DNA from: Mesostigma viride
Taxonomy: Eukaryota; Streptophyta; Mesostigmatophyceae; Mesostigmatales; Mesostigmataceae
Length of the DNA: 60,000 nt
Reading direction: 5' to 3'
Assembly (NCBI GenBank): GCA_009746045.1
Contig: RPFO01000017.1
Location: 2,354,040-2,414,039 of the forward strand
Shown piece after piece: positions 48,201 to 52,577 of the stretch. Both the position numbers and the translations under genes were made by a program. Within the stretch, counting starts at the first letter, position 1. Each line of letters opens with the position of its first letter. Under the pieces are notes generated by a model that saw nothing but the letters and a program-made list of their open reading frames with translations, had not been told where the DNA came from and searched no databases.

Positions 48201-50751
48201 ACGACACAATAATAGACTGAGCCGCGCAGCAGGTGCAGAGACGAAAAAAGGAACGACAAAGGTCTGGCGTAGCCTCGCCTCCCTAAGACGCCCCCCCGAC
48301 TCGAGTCTCGCAATAGGGAATAATTTTTAGCTTCGGAGCGCACCCCTCGCGCGGCTCCTGTAGTCCCCAACTACCCCTCCTCGGTAGGGGCAGCTGGACA
48401 ACAGATCTGCCGCCACAAAAAATAGTTTATGAAAACAGGCTGTTGTGGCAGGAACCTGGGTCGTGACCTTTAGAGTCCAGGTCACGACACATGTACTATC
48501 GCAAGGTGGCAAGCCTGCGATGTGACACTAGAGCTGTTTTAGAAACTTATGGATAGCTCCGCCGAAGCTTGTCAAACCGCCGAAGTAGCGCCCCATCCTT
48601 CGCCCATGTCAAAAAGACCCGCAGTCGGGGAAAATGACATGGGGGTAAATTTAAACTTTCCTTCAGTTGCACGACCAACGCTGCGACCAACGCTGCTATG
48701 CTTGGTCGAACAACGGTTGTGCCACCATCTGCCTCGACTATGTACAAGACAGATGCAACCCGCGCTAGAATGTGGAATTTTGCACAGGCGTCCATTGCCG
48801 CCATTGTAAAAGAAACACTTGCGGATCGTTGCCAGCTTAGCTTGCTGAAGGCATCATCTGCCGACACGCAAGCTGACCCCTTCCTAAAGTAAGTAACACC
48901 GGCATACGTCACATGCCGGCCTGAACAGTGCTGAAAACGCCACTACAAATAACGTGGCCACGCACCCCCAGGCGAGTGCGTTAACCGTACAGGTAGTCGT
49001 ACAAGGTTCTCAAGACTGACAAACATAAAACTTGCCCATCGTCCCCTTGGGCCGGGCCGAATCCACTATACAATAATTAATCACGACTCACTAAAACAAA
49101 CCAAATCAGTCAAAGATTCGTTAAGCAACCAGCTGACCCTACAGGTCCCCAGCTAATCTCAGCCGGTGCAACCAAATACGAATCTTTAATTGCCAGCAAG
49201 TCGTATAAAACCTACAATTAATTTTCTCAGACCACTAATTAATAGCTTCCGACCCTTCAATAATCAACCGGGTCATCCAAGGAAAATTCAGGCGAGCATG
49301 AAACCCTTCGCACCAATTGAATTCGTCAGCCCATGTCGCAGACAGCCTTCTGAACTAAACTATATTCAGAGAAAACCGAGTGGTTCTCGGAACATAGTTT
49401 CTTTGTAGTGAGATGGAAGGGTGGCCGCTATGTATATAGCTAGGTTATAGGGTTCACGTGACATACCTTTTGAGGTCGGTGCGGCCTGATCCGGATCGGC
49501 AGTGGCAAAAGATTAGGCCAGTTTGCTGGCAAGGTGGCGAGACCGCGAGAGCAACTTGTGATACAAACCTGCCACCACTGTCTAGGATTGTTTATTAATG
49601 ACATAGTGATTACCTAGATCTAAGACTTTCTCTCAGGCAATATGTGACCTTAGATCCCGGGCCAACTTACGCAAGTCGCCTTCAATCAGGATGCCTAATT
49701 GGGTCATTTTTCCTACTAAGACGCAAAATTTTTGTGGCAAAAAAATGCCGTCCGGGCCAAGGCCGCGTGACACACAATAAATACAAAAGCAAACCCACCT
49801 AGCTAAGGTTGGCCTCGTTTCTTTTCCCGCCCACCCTCCCTGCGTTTTGGGGGGTAAGGCTAGCCTTCTGGCAAACAATAAGTGTTCCCATTAGCATGGG
49901 CGGCCGGGATGTGGCCTGCCTTTTGTATGTGCTCTAGTCATTGTTTTAACAAAGAGTCTGGTTACCCCAGGTGGAGTTTCACAGTAACTTAATAGAATGT
50001 ATTGCTCCGTGTGAGCCTTTCATCGTCACAGCTTGTTGAACGGTGCTGCGGTGTCGTAGAGCAGCCAGAAAGTCAGCACAGGCGATAATTTTAGGAATCA
50101 TGGAGCTCAAGCAGAAGCATCTATCTGACGTAGTTTGTCATGACATGGATCTCAGTTTTGAAAAAGCTATATTGTTTTGGATGTCCCTGAAGAACATGGT
50201 AGGTCATCATGATGTTTTGGGCATGCTGCACTGCACTTGACCGCTGGACTATGCGCAAACCGTTTGCAAGAGGCGAATGCACCGGTTTGCCACACATTGT
50301 TATCGTTTTGTGCAATTGTCATTAACTTGTGCCATCACCATGGATTGATTGGACAGCTACTAATGGCATGCTGTACGACCTTGGCTTGTTGGCTGTACTG
50401 CAGGAGCCCCTCAGCGGCCTCAAAGCCACTCGAAAACTGCCCTCTGGAGCTCATGTGGCTCGCAAGAGAACTCGAGTGGTCATCAGCGCCCCGAATGTGG
50501 CAACCATTGAAGTAGAAGTCGTGCGTGCGAGCTTCTGGGAGGCTGGCCATGGGCCCGGAAAGAATTTTCTGAACCTTCATTTCAAAGAGTTCAAGCCAAG
50601 CAGTAATGTGCACGGCGTGTTAGGCCAGTCCTTTAATTTCCATGGTGACAGCAGGAAGGGGCTCCCAGCGGGCAGTGCTGCTGACTACCTTACTACTGGC
50701 ATTTTTGCCTCGGATTGCCACTATGACCGCTTTGGTGGTGAGGAGGCCTAG
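156..50751 (+). CDS. Split gene: tandem four-cysteine modules plus root-cap/vWD-like C-terminus (5' end outside window)
   Basis: Thirty exons are visible: 28 small homologous exons (156 to 38035), then 43159-43883 and 50404-50751. Each small exon starts after a pyrimidine-rich ...CAG, begins with two bases of a split codon, and ends with one base before a GTGCGT-like donor, so all module introns are phase 1 and modules can be gained or lost without breaking the frame. Exon 28 ends ATA G|gt and exon 29 starts cg, which keeps phase 1. Exon 29 ends phase 0 and exon 30 starts phase 0. The product would be over 1,100 residues of cysteine modules followed by about 240 + 115 residues with a vWD/root-cap-like region, suggesting a secreted cell-wall or adhesive protein (inference). 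No signal peptide is visible because the start is missing. I do not recognise the module as a named family. The splice model is inferred without RNA data. Confidence 0.75.
988..1104 (+). CDS. Cys-module exon 2
   Basis: 117 nt, phase 1-1; differs from exon 1 mainly by GGTSC instead of GGSSC and by GCTGCA codons for the AA pair. The acceptor follows tcctgtcggcag. Confidence 0.75.
1796..1912 (+). CDS. Cys-module exon 3
   Basis: 117 nt; carries DIGC where other modules have DTGC or DSGC. Donor is gtgtgt. The first I insert lies in the following intron. Confidence 0.75.
2438..3836. repeat. I insert, copy 1 (intronic, co-duplicated with the array)
   Basis: Sequence absent from ordinary 0.8-kb units interrupts the intron between exons 3 and 4. 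It starts near GGGGGTGCTT and ends near GAGCAGCCCCC, an imperfect terminal inverted repeat of about 10 bp. Homologous inserts sit at the same place in the unit near 11.8, 18.0, 27.8 and 33.6 kb, so one insertion probably predates the block duplications. No convincing coding region was seen; small ORFs here are not conserved in frame between copies. Confidence 0.6.
3129..3270. mobile_element. Small MITE-like inverted repeat inside I copy 1
   Basis: ACTGCGAAAAGAGCGGT at 3129-3145 is matched by its exact reverse complement at 3254-3270. The 142-bp segment has the shape of a MITE or a long hairpin. No clear target duplication was seen. Confidence 0.45.
3971..4087 (+). CDS. Cys-module exon 4
   Basis: 117 nt; DGN..DTGCDAGSP, ends GGSSCVG. 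Acceptor ctgacatcag, donor gtgcgt. Confidence 0.75.
   Translation, partial: FVSTLQLMAIRTPAATLVPQCAPLVPQVLEDFLAGAPA
4785..4901 (+). CDS. Cys-module exon 5 (EFRVC subtype)
   Basis: 117 nt; the middle loop is CRVEFRVCYTG instead of CDAGSPVCSTG, a subtype shared only with exon 16. It starts with ct, so the split codon is Ala instead of Val. All four cysteines are kept. Confidence 0.72.
4995..5403 (-). repeat. Copia LTR (3' LTR on the minus strand)
   Basis: 409 bp with terminal AGTTAG/CTAACT. It contains the perfect 10-bp inverted repeat CTGGCCAGCC...GGCTGGCCAG near 5110-5140. A purine-rich stretch (gagtggg on the minus strand) abuts it and may be the polypurine tract. Confidence 0.88.
5788..6186 (-). 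CDS. Copia RNase H domain
   Basis: 132 residues. Typical Copia RNase H signatures are seen: SWFSRLHKRKAVSSNVAE near the N-terminus, TDSQSIISFLANP in the middle, and an ALTK-like end (NAVDALTK). It overlaps the reverse-transcriptase reading frame at 6152-6186, so a frameshift separates them, although in intact Copia elements both belong to one Pol polyprotein. Confidence 0.8.
   Translation of the reverse strand: MGRSHSVSWFSRLHKRKAVSSNVAECRAVVSSVLHARYLNHLLVWLQHQAGSSAGVQAHLLTDSQSIISFLANPLAVHLDWIVLKQECKCLESKAHVRDKDNAVDALTKVPQAAGPQYQVLYGAMNPYLSLK
6152..6781 (-). pseudogene. Copia reverse transcriptase, C-terminal half
   Basis: 209 residues beginning near the DPCLF motif. The usual YVDD catalytic box appears as WHGDD, followed by the GKLGWL/AFVSR region that precedes RNase H. 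The palm and fingers upstream of DPCLF are deleted, so this cannot be an active polymerase. Confidence 0.8.
6839..7909 (-). pseudogene. Gag-like region of the Copia element, frameshifted
   Basis: The likely start is MVPKSNNNNNKGK at 7847, a low-complexity serine-rich frame that stops at 7620. Sequence of the same character continues in the 6839-7909 frame from about RDPVRVPLVPR, so a frameshift near 7620-7650 splits it. The C-terminal part is strongly charged (EREAQRR..KEKRQARRDALAQ) and probably coiled coil. No zinc knuckle was seen. The first 90 residues of the long frame are probably out-of-frame translation. Confidence 0.5.
7941..8334 (-). repeat. Copia LTR (5' LTR on the minus strand)
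   Basis: 394 bp; the same ends and the same internal CTGGCCAGCC inverted repeat as the LTR at 4995-5403, with a few substitutions and short deletions. Confidence 0.88.
8640..8735. repeat. Left iteron-like cluster of E copy 1
   Basis: CGTCAACTTGTTGAC, CGTCAAACTGGTTGAC and CGTCAAACG occur within 80 bp, each a near-palindrome or half of one, two followed by TATTTGCC. They mirror a similar cluster at 9585-9765 beyond the ORF. Confidence 0.6.
8781..9224 (-). CDS. E-element ORF, unknown acidic/basic protein
   Basis: 147 residues starting MSKTNGLAGFMTSTLDALFE. After a short N-terminal region come an acidic stretch (ELEEEEGSN), a Ser/Glu-rich centre (SSDESDSSHRASNSGEEE) and a basic C-terminus (RKKGNRKAKRQRQ) that looks like a nuclear localisation signal. 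The copy at 23662-24117 keeps the frame over about 135 residues with scattered substitutions; the two then end differently because of a small indel. I do not recognise the family. Retention of frame in two diverged copies suggests it was coding in the parent element. Confidence 0.5.
   Translation of the reverse strand: MSKTNGLAGFMTSTLDALFEKQARETVPEATKNIVDLGRSLDNKEGRQGCDKRKRVELEEEEGSNAQKEEDGGQLTSSDESDSSHRASNSGEEESRALTEPGEEGPKTARSKAKDGGSSEPRKKGNRKAKRQRQEYYCFTHMHYMRV
9585..9765. repeat. Right iteron-like cluster of E copy 1
   Basis: At least six copies of GGTTGACGAAT, CGTCAAACCGGTTGAC, GATGACGAATTGC or CAGTTGACGAATTCGTC lie within 180 bp in both orientations. The arrangement resembles subterminal transposase-binding repeats. 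Confidence 0.6.
10595..10720 (+). CDS. Cys-module exon 6 (long subtype)
   Basis: 126 nt, nine longer than usual: the second loop is CVAVPVRYPVC. It ends SPGPSCE with donor t|gtgcgt. Its block partner, exon 17, has a different loop and 114 nt; both lengths keep the frame and the four cysteines. Confidence 0.7.
11415..11531 (+). CDS. Cys-module exon 7
   Basis: 117 nt; the end is GLSGGKSCAC instead of GFSGGTSCGG. It has GTT for the Val before the third Cys, as in exons 10 and 25. Confidence 0.72.
12499..12642. mobile_element. MITE-like inverted repeat inside I copy 2
   Basis: CAACTGCGAAAAGAGCGGT and its exact reverse complement flank a 144-bp segment: 19-bp perfect arms, two longer on each side than in copy 1. 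In the three later I copies the left arm has decayed (TGCAAAAAGGGCGG). Confidence 0.45.
13007..13745. mobile_element. Unidentified 0.74-kb insertion within I copy 2
   Basis: Compared with I copy 1, extra DNA appears between ...ATCTACTCA and ATTATGATTTCC. It has a near-perfect palindrome (13489-13515, 13-bp arms around one base), a CTGGGTCAAAACCCAG hairpin and a GCCACCGAAGTGGC hairpin near 13410-13460. No protein was recognised. It could be a solo LTR or a small structured element. Confidence 0.4.
14078..14194 (+). CDS. Cys-module exon 8
   Basis: 117 nt; CDADSPVC loop and GLSDGTSCGG end. Its GATGGGACC stretch recurs in exon 25, far downstream. Confidence 0.74.
14913..15029 (+). CDS. Cys-module exon 9
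   Basis: 117 nt; GGN..DTGCDAGSP, ends GGTSCGG. Acceptor tcttgacggcag, donor gtgcgt. Confidence 0.74.
15726..15842 (+). CDS. Cys-module exon 10
   Basis: 117 nt; ends GGTSCAC across the donor. Donor is gtgagt, as in exons 18 and 23. GTT codon before the third Cys. Confidence 0.74.
16533..16649 (+). CDS. Cys-module exon 11
   Basis: 117 nt; DSGCTSGSPVC subtype. It ends TSCE plus A before gtgcgt, so the split codon to the next exon becomes Ile. Confidence 0.74.
17354..17470 (+). CDS. Cys-module exon 12
   Basis: 117 nt; same protein as exon 11 with one silent difference (TCT for the Ser before the last Cys). Block partner of exons 19 and 24. Confidence 0.74.
18020..19790. repeat. I insert, copy 3
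   Basis: Same insert as copies 1 and 2, but with a further block of about 490 bp (19140-19635) ending ..GAACCCCGATT, which resembles the end of the tyrosine-recombinase element repeat at 58262-58673. That block has a nested hairpin GTTCCGC..GGGTA..TACCC..GCGGAAC near 19430. No gene. Confidence 0.6.
19924..20040 (+). CDS. Cys-module exon 13
   Basis: 117 nt; DGN..DSGCDAGSP, ends GGSSCGG. Acceptor tcctgtcgtcag. Confidence 0.74.
20738..20854 (+). CDS. Cys-module exon 14
   Basis: 117 nt; has ADSNQ where others have ADGN or ADGS; ends GGTSCVG. The distance to exon 15 is 1.24 kb, longer than the usual 0.8 kb. Confidence 0.74.
   Translation, partial: FVLTLQLIAIRTPAATLVPQCAPLVPRVLEDFLAGPPA
21500..21640. 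repeat. Local short repeats in the exon 14-15 intron
   Basis: CCTTAAGTTGGGTT occurs twice and its reverse complement AACCCAACTTAAGG or shorter forms three times within 130 bp, giving several possible hairpins. This stretch is not in other units and partly explains the longer intron. Confidence 0.55.
21974..22087 (+). CDS. Cys-module exon 15 (one codon shorter)
   Basis: 114 nt; ADGQDTGC lacks one residue in the first loop, and the split codon becomes Gly. Loop CTSDSPVC, end GGTSCEG. Confidence 0.72.
22793..22909 (+). CDS. Cys-module exon 16 (EFRVC subtype)
   Basis: 117 nt; CSSEFRVCYTG loop, the partner of exon 5. Each EFRVC exon lies just upstream of an E element. Confidence 0.73.
   Translation, partial: FVSTLQLMAVRTPAAALNSECATLVPRVLEDFLLGPPA
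23344..25130. mobile_element. E element, copy 2
   Basis: Matches 8460-10229 over nearly its whole length, with the right flank (about 360 bp up to the next exon) also nearly the same, so the element was copied with its block. The left junction differs from copy 1: host sequence breaks at ...CATCACGTCGGC. Both TTGACGAA clusters are present. Confidence 0.6.
23662..24117 (-). CDS. E-element ORF, copy 2
   Basis: 151 residues; the same MSKTNGLAGFM start, acidic centre and RKKKGNRKAKRQRQ basic tail as 8781-9224. Substitutions such as ELEEEE to KLEEEE and SKAK to SMAN leave the frame open. The last ten residues differ through a small indel. Function unknown. Confidence 0.5.
   Translation of the reverse strand: MSKTNGLAGFMTSTLDALFEKQAGETVPEATKNIVDLGRSLDEKEGRQGCDKRKRVKLEEEEGSNVQKEEDGSQSTSSDESDSSHRASNSGEEESRELTEPGEEGAKTARSMANDGGSSEPRKKKGNRKAKRQRQEYYFFPTCTTCVCERP
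25503..25616 (+). CDS. Cys-module exon 17 (short subtype)
   Basis: 114 nt; CGAVPVCVTQLAS replaces the usual loop, and it ends SPGALCE. It keeps four cysteines and the phase despite a net 12-nt length difference from its block partner exon 6. Confidence 0.68.
26308..26424 (+). CDS. Cys-module exon 18
   Basis: 117 nt; DSGCDAGSP, STGTASTGG, ends SGASSCA. Donor gtgagt. Confidence 0.74.
27128..27244 (+). CDS. Cys-module exon 19
   Basis: 117 nt; DSGCTSGSP and FSAGTSCES. Every base matches exon 24. Confidence 0.74.
27795..29548. repeat. I insert, copy 4
   Basis: Carries the same extra 490-bp block as copy 3 (28925-29415). Nearly identical to copy 5. No gene. Confidence 0.6.
29700..29816 (+). CDS. 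Cys-module exon 20
   Basis: 117 nt; DGN..DTGCTSGSP, GFSGGSSCGG. It differs at ten positions from exon 25 although the flanking introns are almost the same. Confidence 0.74.
30514..30630 (+). CDS. Cys-module exon 21
   Basis: 117 nt; GGN with a GGC codon, DTGCDAGSP, ends GGSSCTC across donor t|gtgcgt. Confidence 0.74.
31304..31420 (+). CDS. Cys-module exon 22
   Basis: 117 nt; shares the SSCTC end with exon 21 but has DSGCTSGSP. Lies 790 bp after exon 21, the shortest unit. Confidence 0.74.
32104..32220 (+). CDS. Cys-module exon 23
   Basis: 117 nt; GGN..DSGCTSGSP, ends SGASSCA like exon 18. Donor gtgagt. Confidence 0.74.
32927..33043 (+). CDS. Cys-module exon 24
   Basis: 117 nt; same sequence as exon 19. 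Confidence 0.74.
33594..35347. repeat. I insert, copy 5
   Basis: Differs from copy 4 at only a few bases, for example CTGGAGG to CTCGAGG near 34147. No gene. Confidence 0.6.
35499..35615 (+). CDS. Cys-module exon 25
   Basis: 117 nt; GGN..DSGCTSGSP, FSDGTSCGG. Its variants match bits of exons 7, 8, 10 and 11. Confidence 0.74.
36306..36422 (+). CDS. Cys-module exon 26
   Basis: 117 nt; DGS..DTGCDAGSP, GGSSCGG. Encodes the same protein as exon 1. Confidence 0.74.
37109..37225 (+). CDS. Cys-module exon 27
   Basis: 117 nt; GGN..DTGCDAGSP, GGSSCGG. Donor gtgcga. Last member of the homogeneous array; the intron after it contains the G tract. Confidence 0.74.
37456..37790. repeat. 330-bp poly-G tract with interspersed A
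   Basis: Runs of 4 to more than 15 G separated by single A, almost without other bases, on the coding strand of the intron between exons 27 and 28. Sequences of this kind can form G-quadruplexes in DNA and in the transcript. Exact length is doubtful because such tracts are hard to sequence. Confidence 0.9.
37916..38035 (+). CDS. Cys-module exon 28 (diverged terminal module)
   Basis: 120 nt, same phase. It starts CIDSTSG and keeps LDTGC, LPVC and FGGGSTC; spacing C-x13-C-x7-C-x14-C. Similarity to the array stops at the proposed splice borders (cttgcag| and |gttagt), which strongly supports the exon limits and the reading frame. Its introns are unrelated to the array introns, so it was not part of the recent expansion. 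Confidence 0.78.
38036..38600 (+). other. Start of the 5.1-kb intron after exon 28
   Basis: No gene seen. Near 38485-38545 the phrase GATCAGCTTGGTTG or close forms repeats three times. The inverted-repeat arm follows. Confidence 0.5.
38601..40897. repeat. Left arm of the long inverted repeat (long unit + short unit)
   Basis: Two tandem units share both ends (cggttttctctgaatatag ... gcttagtgatcttaat). The long unit is 38601-40136. The short unit, 40137-40897, lacks the middle (about 39180-40005 of the long one). The same pair occurs in mirror order at 46311-49378. No conserved ORF was found, so the family is unidentified. Confidence 0.8.
41009..41099. repeat. G/T-rich tract with terminal poly-G
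   Basis: (GTGGGG)n-like sequence running into an uninterrupted G run of more than 25 bases, in the intron before exon 29. Second potential G-quadruplex site in this gene. Confidence 0.88.
41100..43158 (+). other. Intron sequence before exon 29
   Basis: No gene recognised. The only clear structure is a perfect hairpin CCTCGTACT-ggtag-AGTACGAGG at 42727-42749. Confidence 0.5.
43159..43883 (+). CDS. Exon 29: linker domain and start of vWD/root-cap-like domain
   Basis: 725 nt. The acceptor is gttggcttgcag| and the first two bases finish the phase-1 codon left by exon 28. The first 140 codons carry paired cysteines (TTCAIAGG, PETC, SSCS), a KRRHLLQ stretch and an alpha/beta-like segment ending GTVLSFSNIQ, which may be a SEA-like or linker fold. 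From 43596 comes the vWD/root-cap-like signature DPHFTTAQGHKFDFNGEAGK followed by TYCIVTDKSIQVNARFMG. The proposed donor GGG|GTACGTG gives phase 0, matching exon 30. The ORF stays open to 44024, but the residues after 43883 look unlike the family. Probably extracellular. Confidence 0.72.
43884..45094 (+). other. First part of the 6.5-kb intron between exons 29 and 30
   Basis: No gene seen. A perfect 10-bp hairpin GACCCTACAC/GTGTAGGGTC with a 6-base loop lies at 44370-44395. Confidence 0.5.
45096..45714. mobile_element. E element, copy 3 (internally deleted)
   Basis: The left part (AAAGAGCATGAATGATGAG...GATGCCTCAGC) and right part (TTCTGGCCACCC...ATCATGCTGTGAG) match E copies 1 and 2, but the ORF and most TTGACGAA clusters are missing. 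More diverged than the other two and outside the repeat array, so it marks an independent insertion and shows that E is a real dispersed family. Confidence 0.6.
45715..46310. other. Intron sequence right of E copy 3
   Basis: No gene recognised. GCCGATGCATCGGC near 45801 is a perfect palindrome. Two imperfect copies of a phrase beginning GGTTCTC..ACCTACGA lie near 46195 and 46250. Confidence 0.45.
46404..47139 (-). mobile_element. Insert with LINE 3' end and 15-bp target duplication
   Basis: The repeat arm is interrupted by 736 bp flanked by ttaacagtggcctta at 46389-46403 and 47140-47154. On the minus strand the insert encodes the C-terminal domain of a LINE polyprotein (46545 to about 46870) and ends with an A/T-rich tail next to the left target copy, as expected for target-primed insertion. 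The part at 46870-47139 does not read as LINE protein. Confidence 0.82.
46545..46870 (-). pseudogene. LINE ORF2 C-terminal domain
   Basis: The readable part starts near GYTADRAERAKLLAYGDVG, continues HRVVPFVLEEFGAMGP and ends SARTWTSYWRQRLSVALTRA and ADFAVQQGY. The same domain appears in broken form at 50752-51240 and 51950-52577. This copy is intact to its stop but lacks everything upstream. Confidence 0.65.
49379..50403 (+). other. End of the intron before exon 30
   Basis: Apart from the solo YR-element end (49640-49995) no gene was seen. Confidence 0.5.
49640..49995 (+). mobile_element. Solo terminal repeat of a tyrosine-recombinase retroelement
   Basis: In reverse complement this matches the A2-B2 junction of the element at 58.1-58.8 kb: the GTAACCAGACTCTTT, AAAACAAT, ATGGGAACACTT-like and AAGGCTAGCCTTACC motifs occur in the same order, preceded by a pyrimidine-rich stretch like CCCACCCGCCCTCCCTG. 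It is diverged and lacks coding sequence. Confidence 0.6.
50404..50751 (+). CDS. Exon 30: end of the vWD/root-cap-like domain
   Basis: The acceptor ggctgtactgcag| gives phase 0, joining exon 29 in frame. About 115 residues: EVEVVRASFWEAGHGPGKNF, then LNLHFKEFKPSSNVHGVLGQ and finally TGIFASDCHYDRFGG. VHGVLGQ and FASDC-x-x-x-RF are typical of the C-terminus of plant and algal root-cap-domain proteins. The stop TAG at 50749 lies directly beside decayed LINE sequence, so the last few residues (GEEA) may come from the insertion. Confidence 0.75.
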   Translation, partial: EPLSGLKATRKLPSGAHVARKRTRVVISAPNVATIEVEVVRASFWEAGHGPGKNFLNLHFKEFKPSSNVHGVLGQSFNFHGDSRKGLPAGSAADYLTTGIFASDCHYDRFGGEEA

Positions 50752-51240
50752 AGGATGCAGACGGCGCGCCTTTCTACTCCCCCAACCACCGACCTGACAT
50801 CGTGGTTCTGGACTTCGAGGGAGGTGGCCGGCACTTGCTGATTGACATTTCTGTGGCTCGCCCCTGGGCTCTTAGCCATGTAGTTGGTGCATCCCAGGCA
50901 GTGGGCAGCCTACGCGGCGGATCGGGCTGAGCGGGCCAAGCTCACGGCCTATGGCGACGTCGGGCAGCATCGTGTGGTGGCAGCCATTTGTCTTGGAGGA
51001 GTTCGAGGCCATGGGGACCCTGACCGCCGGCTTCTAACGGTAACTTAGCTGTGTTGCCGGCTCCGGGAGGACCGCCTGCATGGATGTGCAGGGCCAGCGC
51101 GCTCCTTGGTCGGCGCGGACCTGGACGTCGTACTGGCGCTAACGCCTTTCGGTAGCGCTTACCCAGGTTATGGCTGACATCCCAGGTGCTTTGTCGCACG
51201 CAGGCTGACTTTGCGGCGCAGCACGGCTGTTATTAGGCTG
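50752..51240 (+). pseudogene. Decayed LINE 3' domain, next to the gene stop
   Basis: Reads FYSPNHRPDIVVLDFEGGGR then HLLIDISVARPW, then after a stop and a frameshift AERAKLTAYGDVGQHRVV, PFVLEEFEAMG, and later GQRAPWSARTWTSYWR. Several stops and frameshifts. RPD-x(n)-D resembles the core of restriction-like endonucleases of R2-type LINEs. Confidence 0.65.
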
Positions 51241-51949
51241 TTTTCCTTTGTTCCAAGGTGTGGCATGTCCCATGCCGCCTTGTTGTTGCGGCCCGGCCCT
51301 TTGAACGGGCGCAACGATGAAATAAATTGTGTATTTGGCTTGTTTTCATAGTCCGCAGGACTTTAGGACTCATTTCGGGACTTATTCGGGAACTGTCCTT
51401 TGTTCAGGACTTTTGTATGGAATTATGATAGTTTGTGTGATTCGGACCAATTATTTTGGGCCTAGGTTGAAGTTCAAGATCTTCTAGGGGCCAGGTCGGC
51501 CCTAGTCCTCAGACGGAATCTTTCGAGTGTCGTTTCAGCAGTCTCTGGAAGGTCGGCGCTCATGCCGGCGCACCTGCTTACCAGCGTGCCAGCGTGATAG
51601 CGCAGCCTAGGTGAAATTGGTCCAAGGACGAAGGTCTCGTCCTCTTGCATGTTGAATAAACGATATTTCGTGTAAAGAGCAACCTCTTTGCTATATATAC
51701 CCGCTGACTGCTAAGAATTGGCCGGCGTGATCAATCATTCCTAATTAGGCTTGGCATGCTTAGTTAGACGTCTACAGGATGAGTTTCAGCCCGTTGAGCA
51801 GCTATGTGAAAGGCGTGCATTTGTTTCTTGTGCATATCGTGCCAGGCAGGGGCCTGAATTGTATTCTATACGCTTTGGCTAGAGATCTTTCGCAGTCCCA
51901 CAGTCTAGGGACGCGACACTGGTAATCGGAAGTTAAGGCTAGCTAGAGC
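51241..51949. other. Intergenic
   Basis: The first about 100 bp may be LINE 3' UTR (hairpin-rich, ending near AACGATGAAATAAATTG). A possible TGTAA polyadenylation signal lies near 51672, 0.9 kb from the stop. No gene seen. Confidence 0.4.
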
Positions 51950-52577
51950 AGTATAGAGGCCGTTTTGGGCCTGGCCAGGCACGCAGCACAACCAGTGCGG
52001 CGTGAGCTACGAGGTGGCCGTTGCCACTGGAATAGACGACAGTTGGTACGGGTAGCGTGCTGCGAGTGACAGGCGCTGCGCAGCCAATACGAGGACCACG
52101 TGCGGGCAGACCACGGGGCGGTCTGACCCTCGAGGTCGAGGCGGTCTTCACGGCGCTGGCAGCATGCTCGTGGAAAAACTTCGCCGTCTTTGGGCCCATG
52201 GCCCCGAACTCCTCAAGGACAAAGGGGATGACCCGGTGGGGCCCCACATTGCCGTAGGAGGCAAACTTGTCGCGCTCTGAGTCACAGCGGCTTCAGCGCC
52301 GGCATCCACAGCCGCCCGGAGGATCGATGTGACGACTGGAGAGCGGCCGAGCCACGGAGACATCGGTGAGCAGGTGGCAACCCTGCCCATATGCATCGTA
52401 GTCAAGCACGGTAATGTCGGGGCGCCGCACGGTAATGTCGGTGGTTGGGTGCGTAGAGGGCGGCCCCATCCGCGTCCTCCTATATGCTTGCATGCATGGT
52501 ATAAGCCGCACATGGTATGGGTACAGGTCTTCCCCGTGGCGGCGGGCCTGCACTAGCGCCAGCCGGGCGGCGACCAC
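51950..52577 (-). pseudogene. Decayed LINE 3' domain, minus strand
   Basis: The frame 52293-52577 has RRPDITVLDYDAYGQGCHLL then TDVSVARP. After a frameshift, the frame from 52247 has HRVIPFVLEEFGAMGPKTAK. Same domain order as the other two copies but more diverged from them, suggesting a different subfamily. Confidence 0.65.

Larger units (their letters stand above)
46311..49378. repeat. Right arm of the long inverted repeat (short unit + long unit, inverted)
   Basis: Mirror image of 38601-40897: the inverted short unit is 46311-47832 and the inverted long unit 47833-49378. Without the LINE-bearing insert and one target copy the short unit is about 771 bp, against 761 on the left; the long units are 1546 and 1536 bp. 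Substitutions and small indels separate the arms, including loss of about 55 bp near 49350. Confidence 0.8.
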
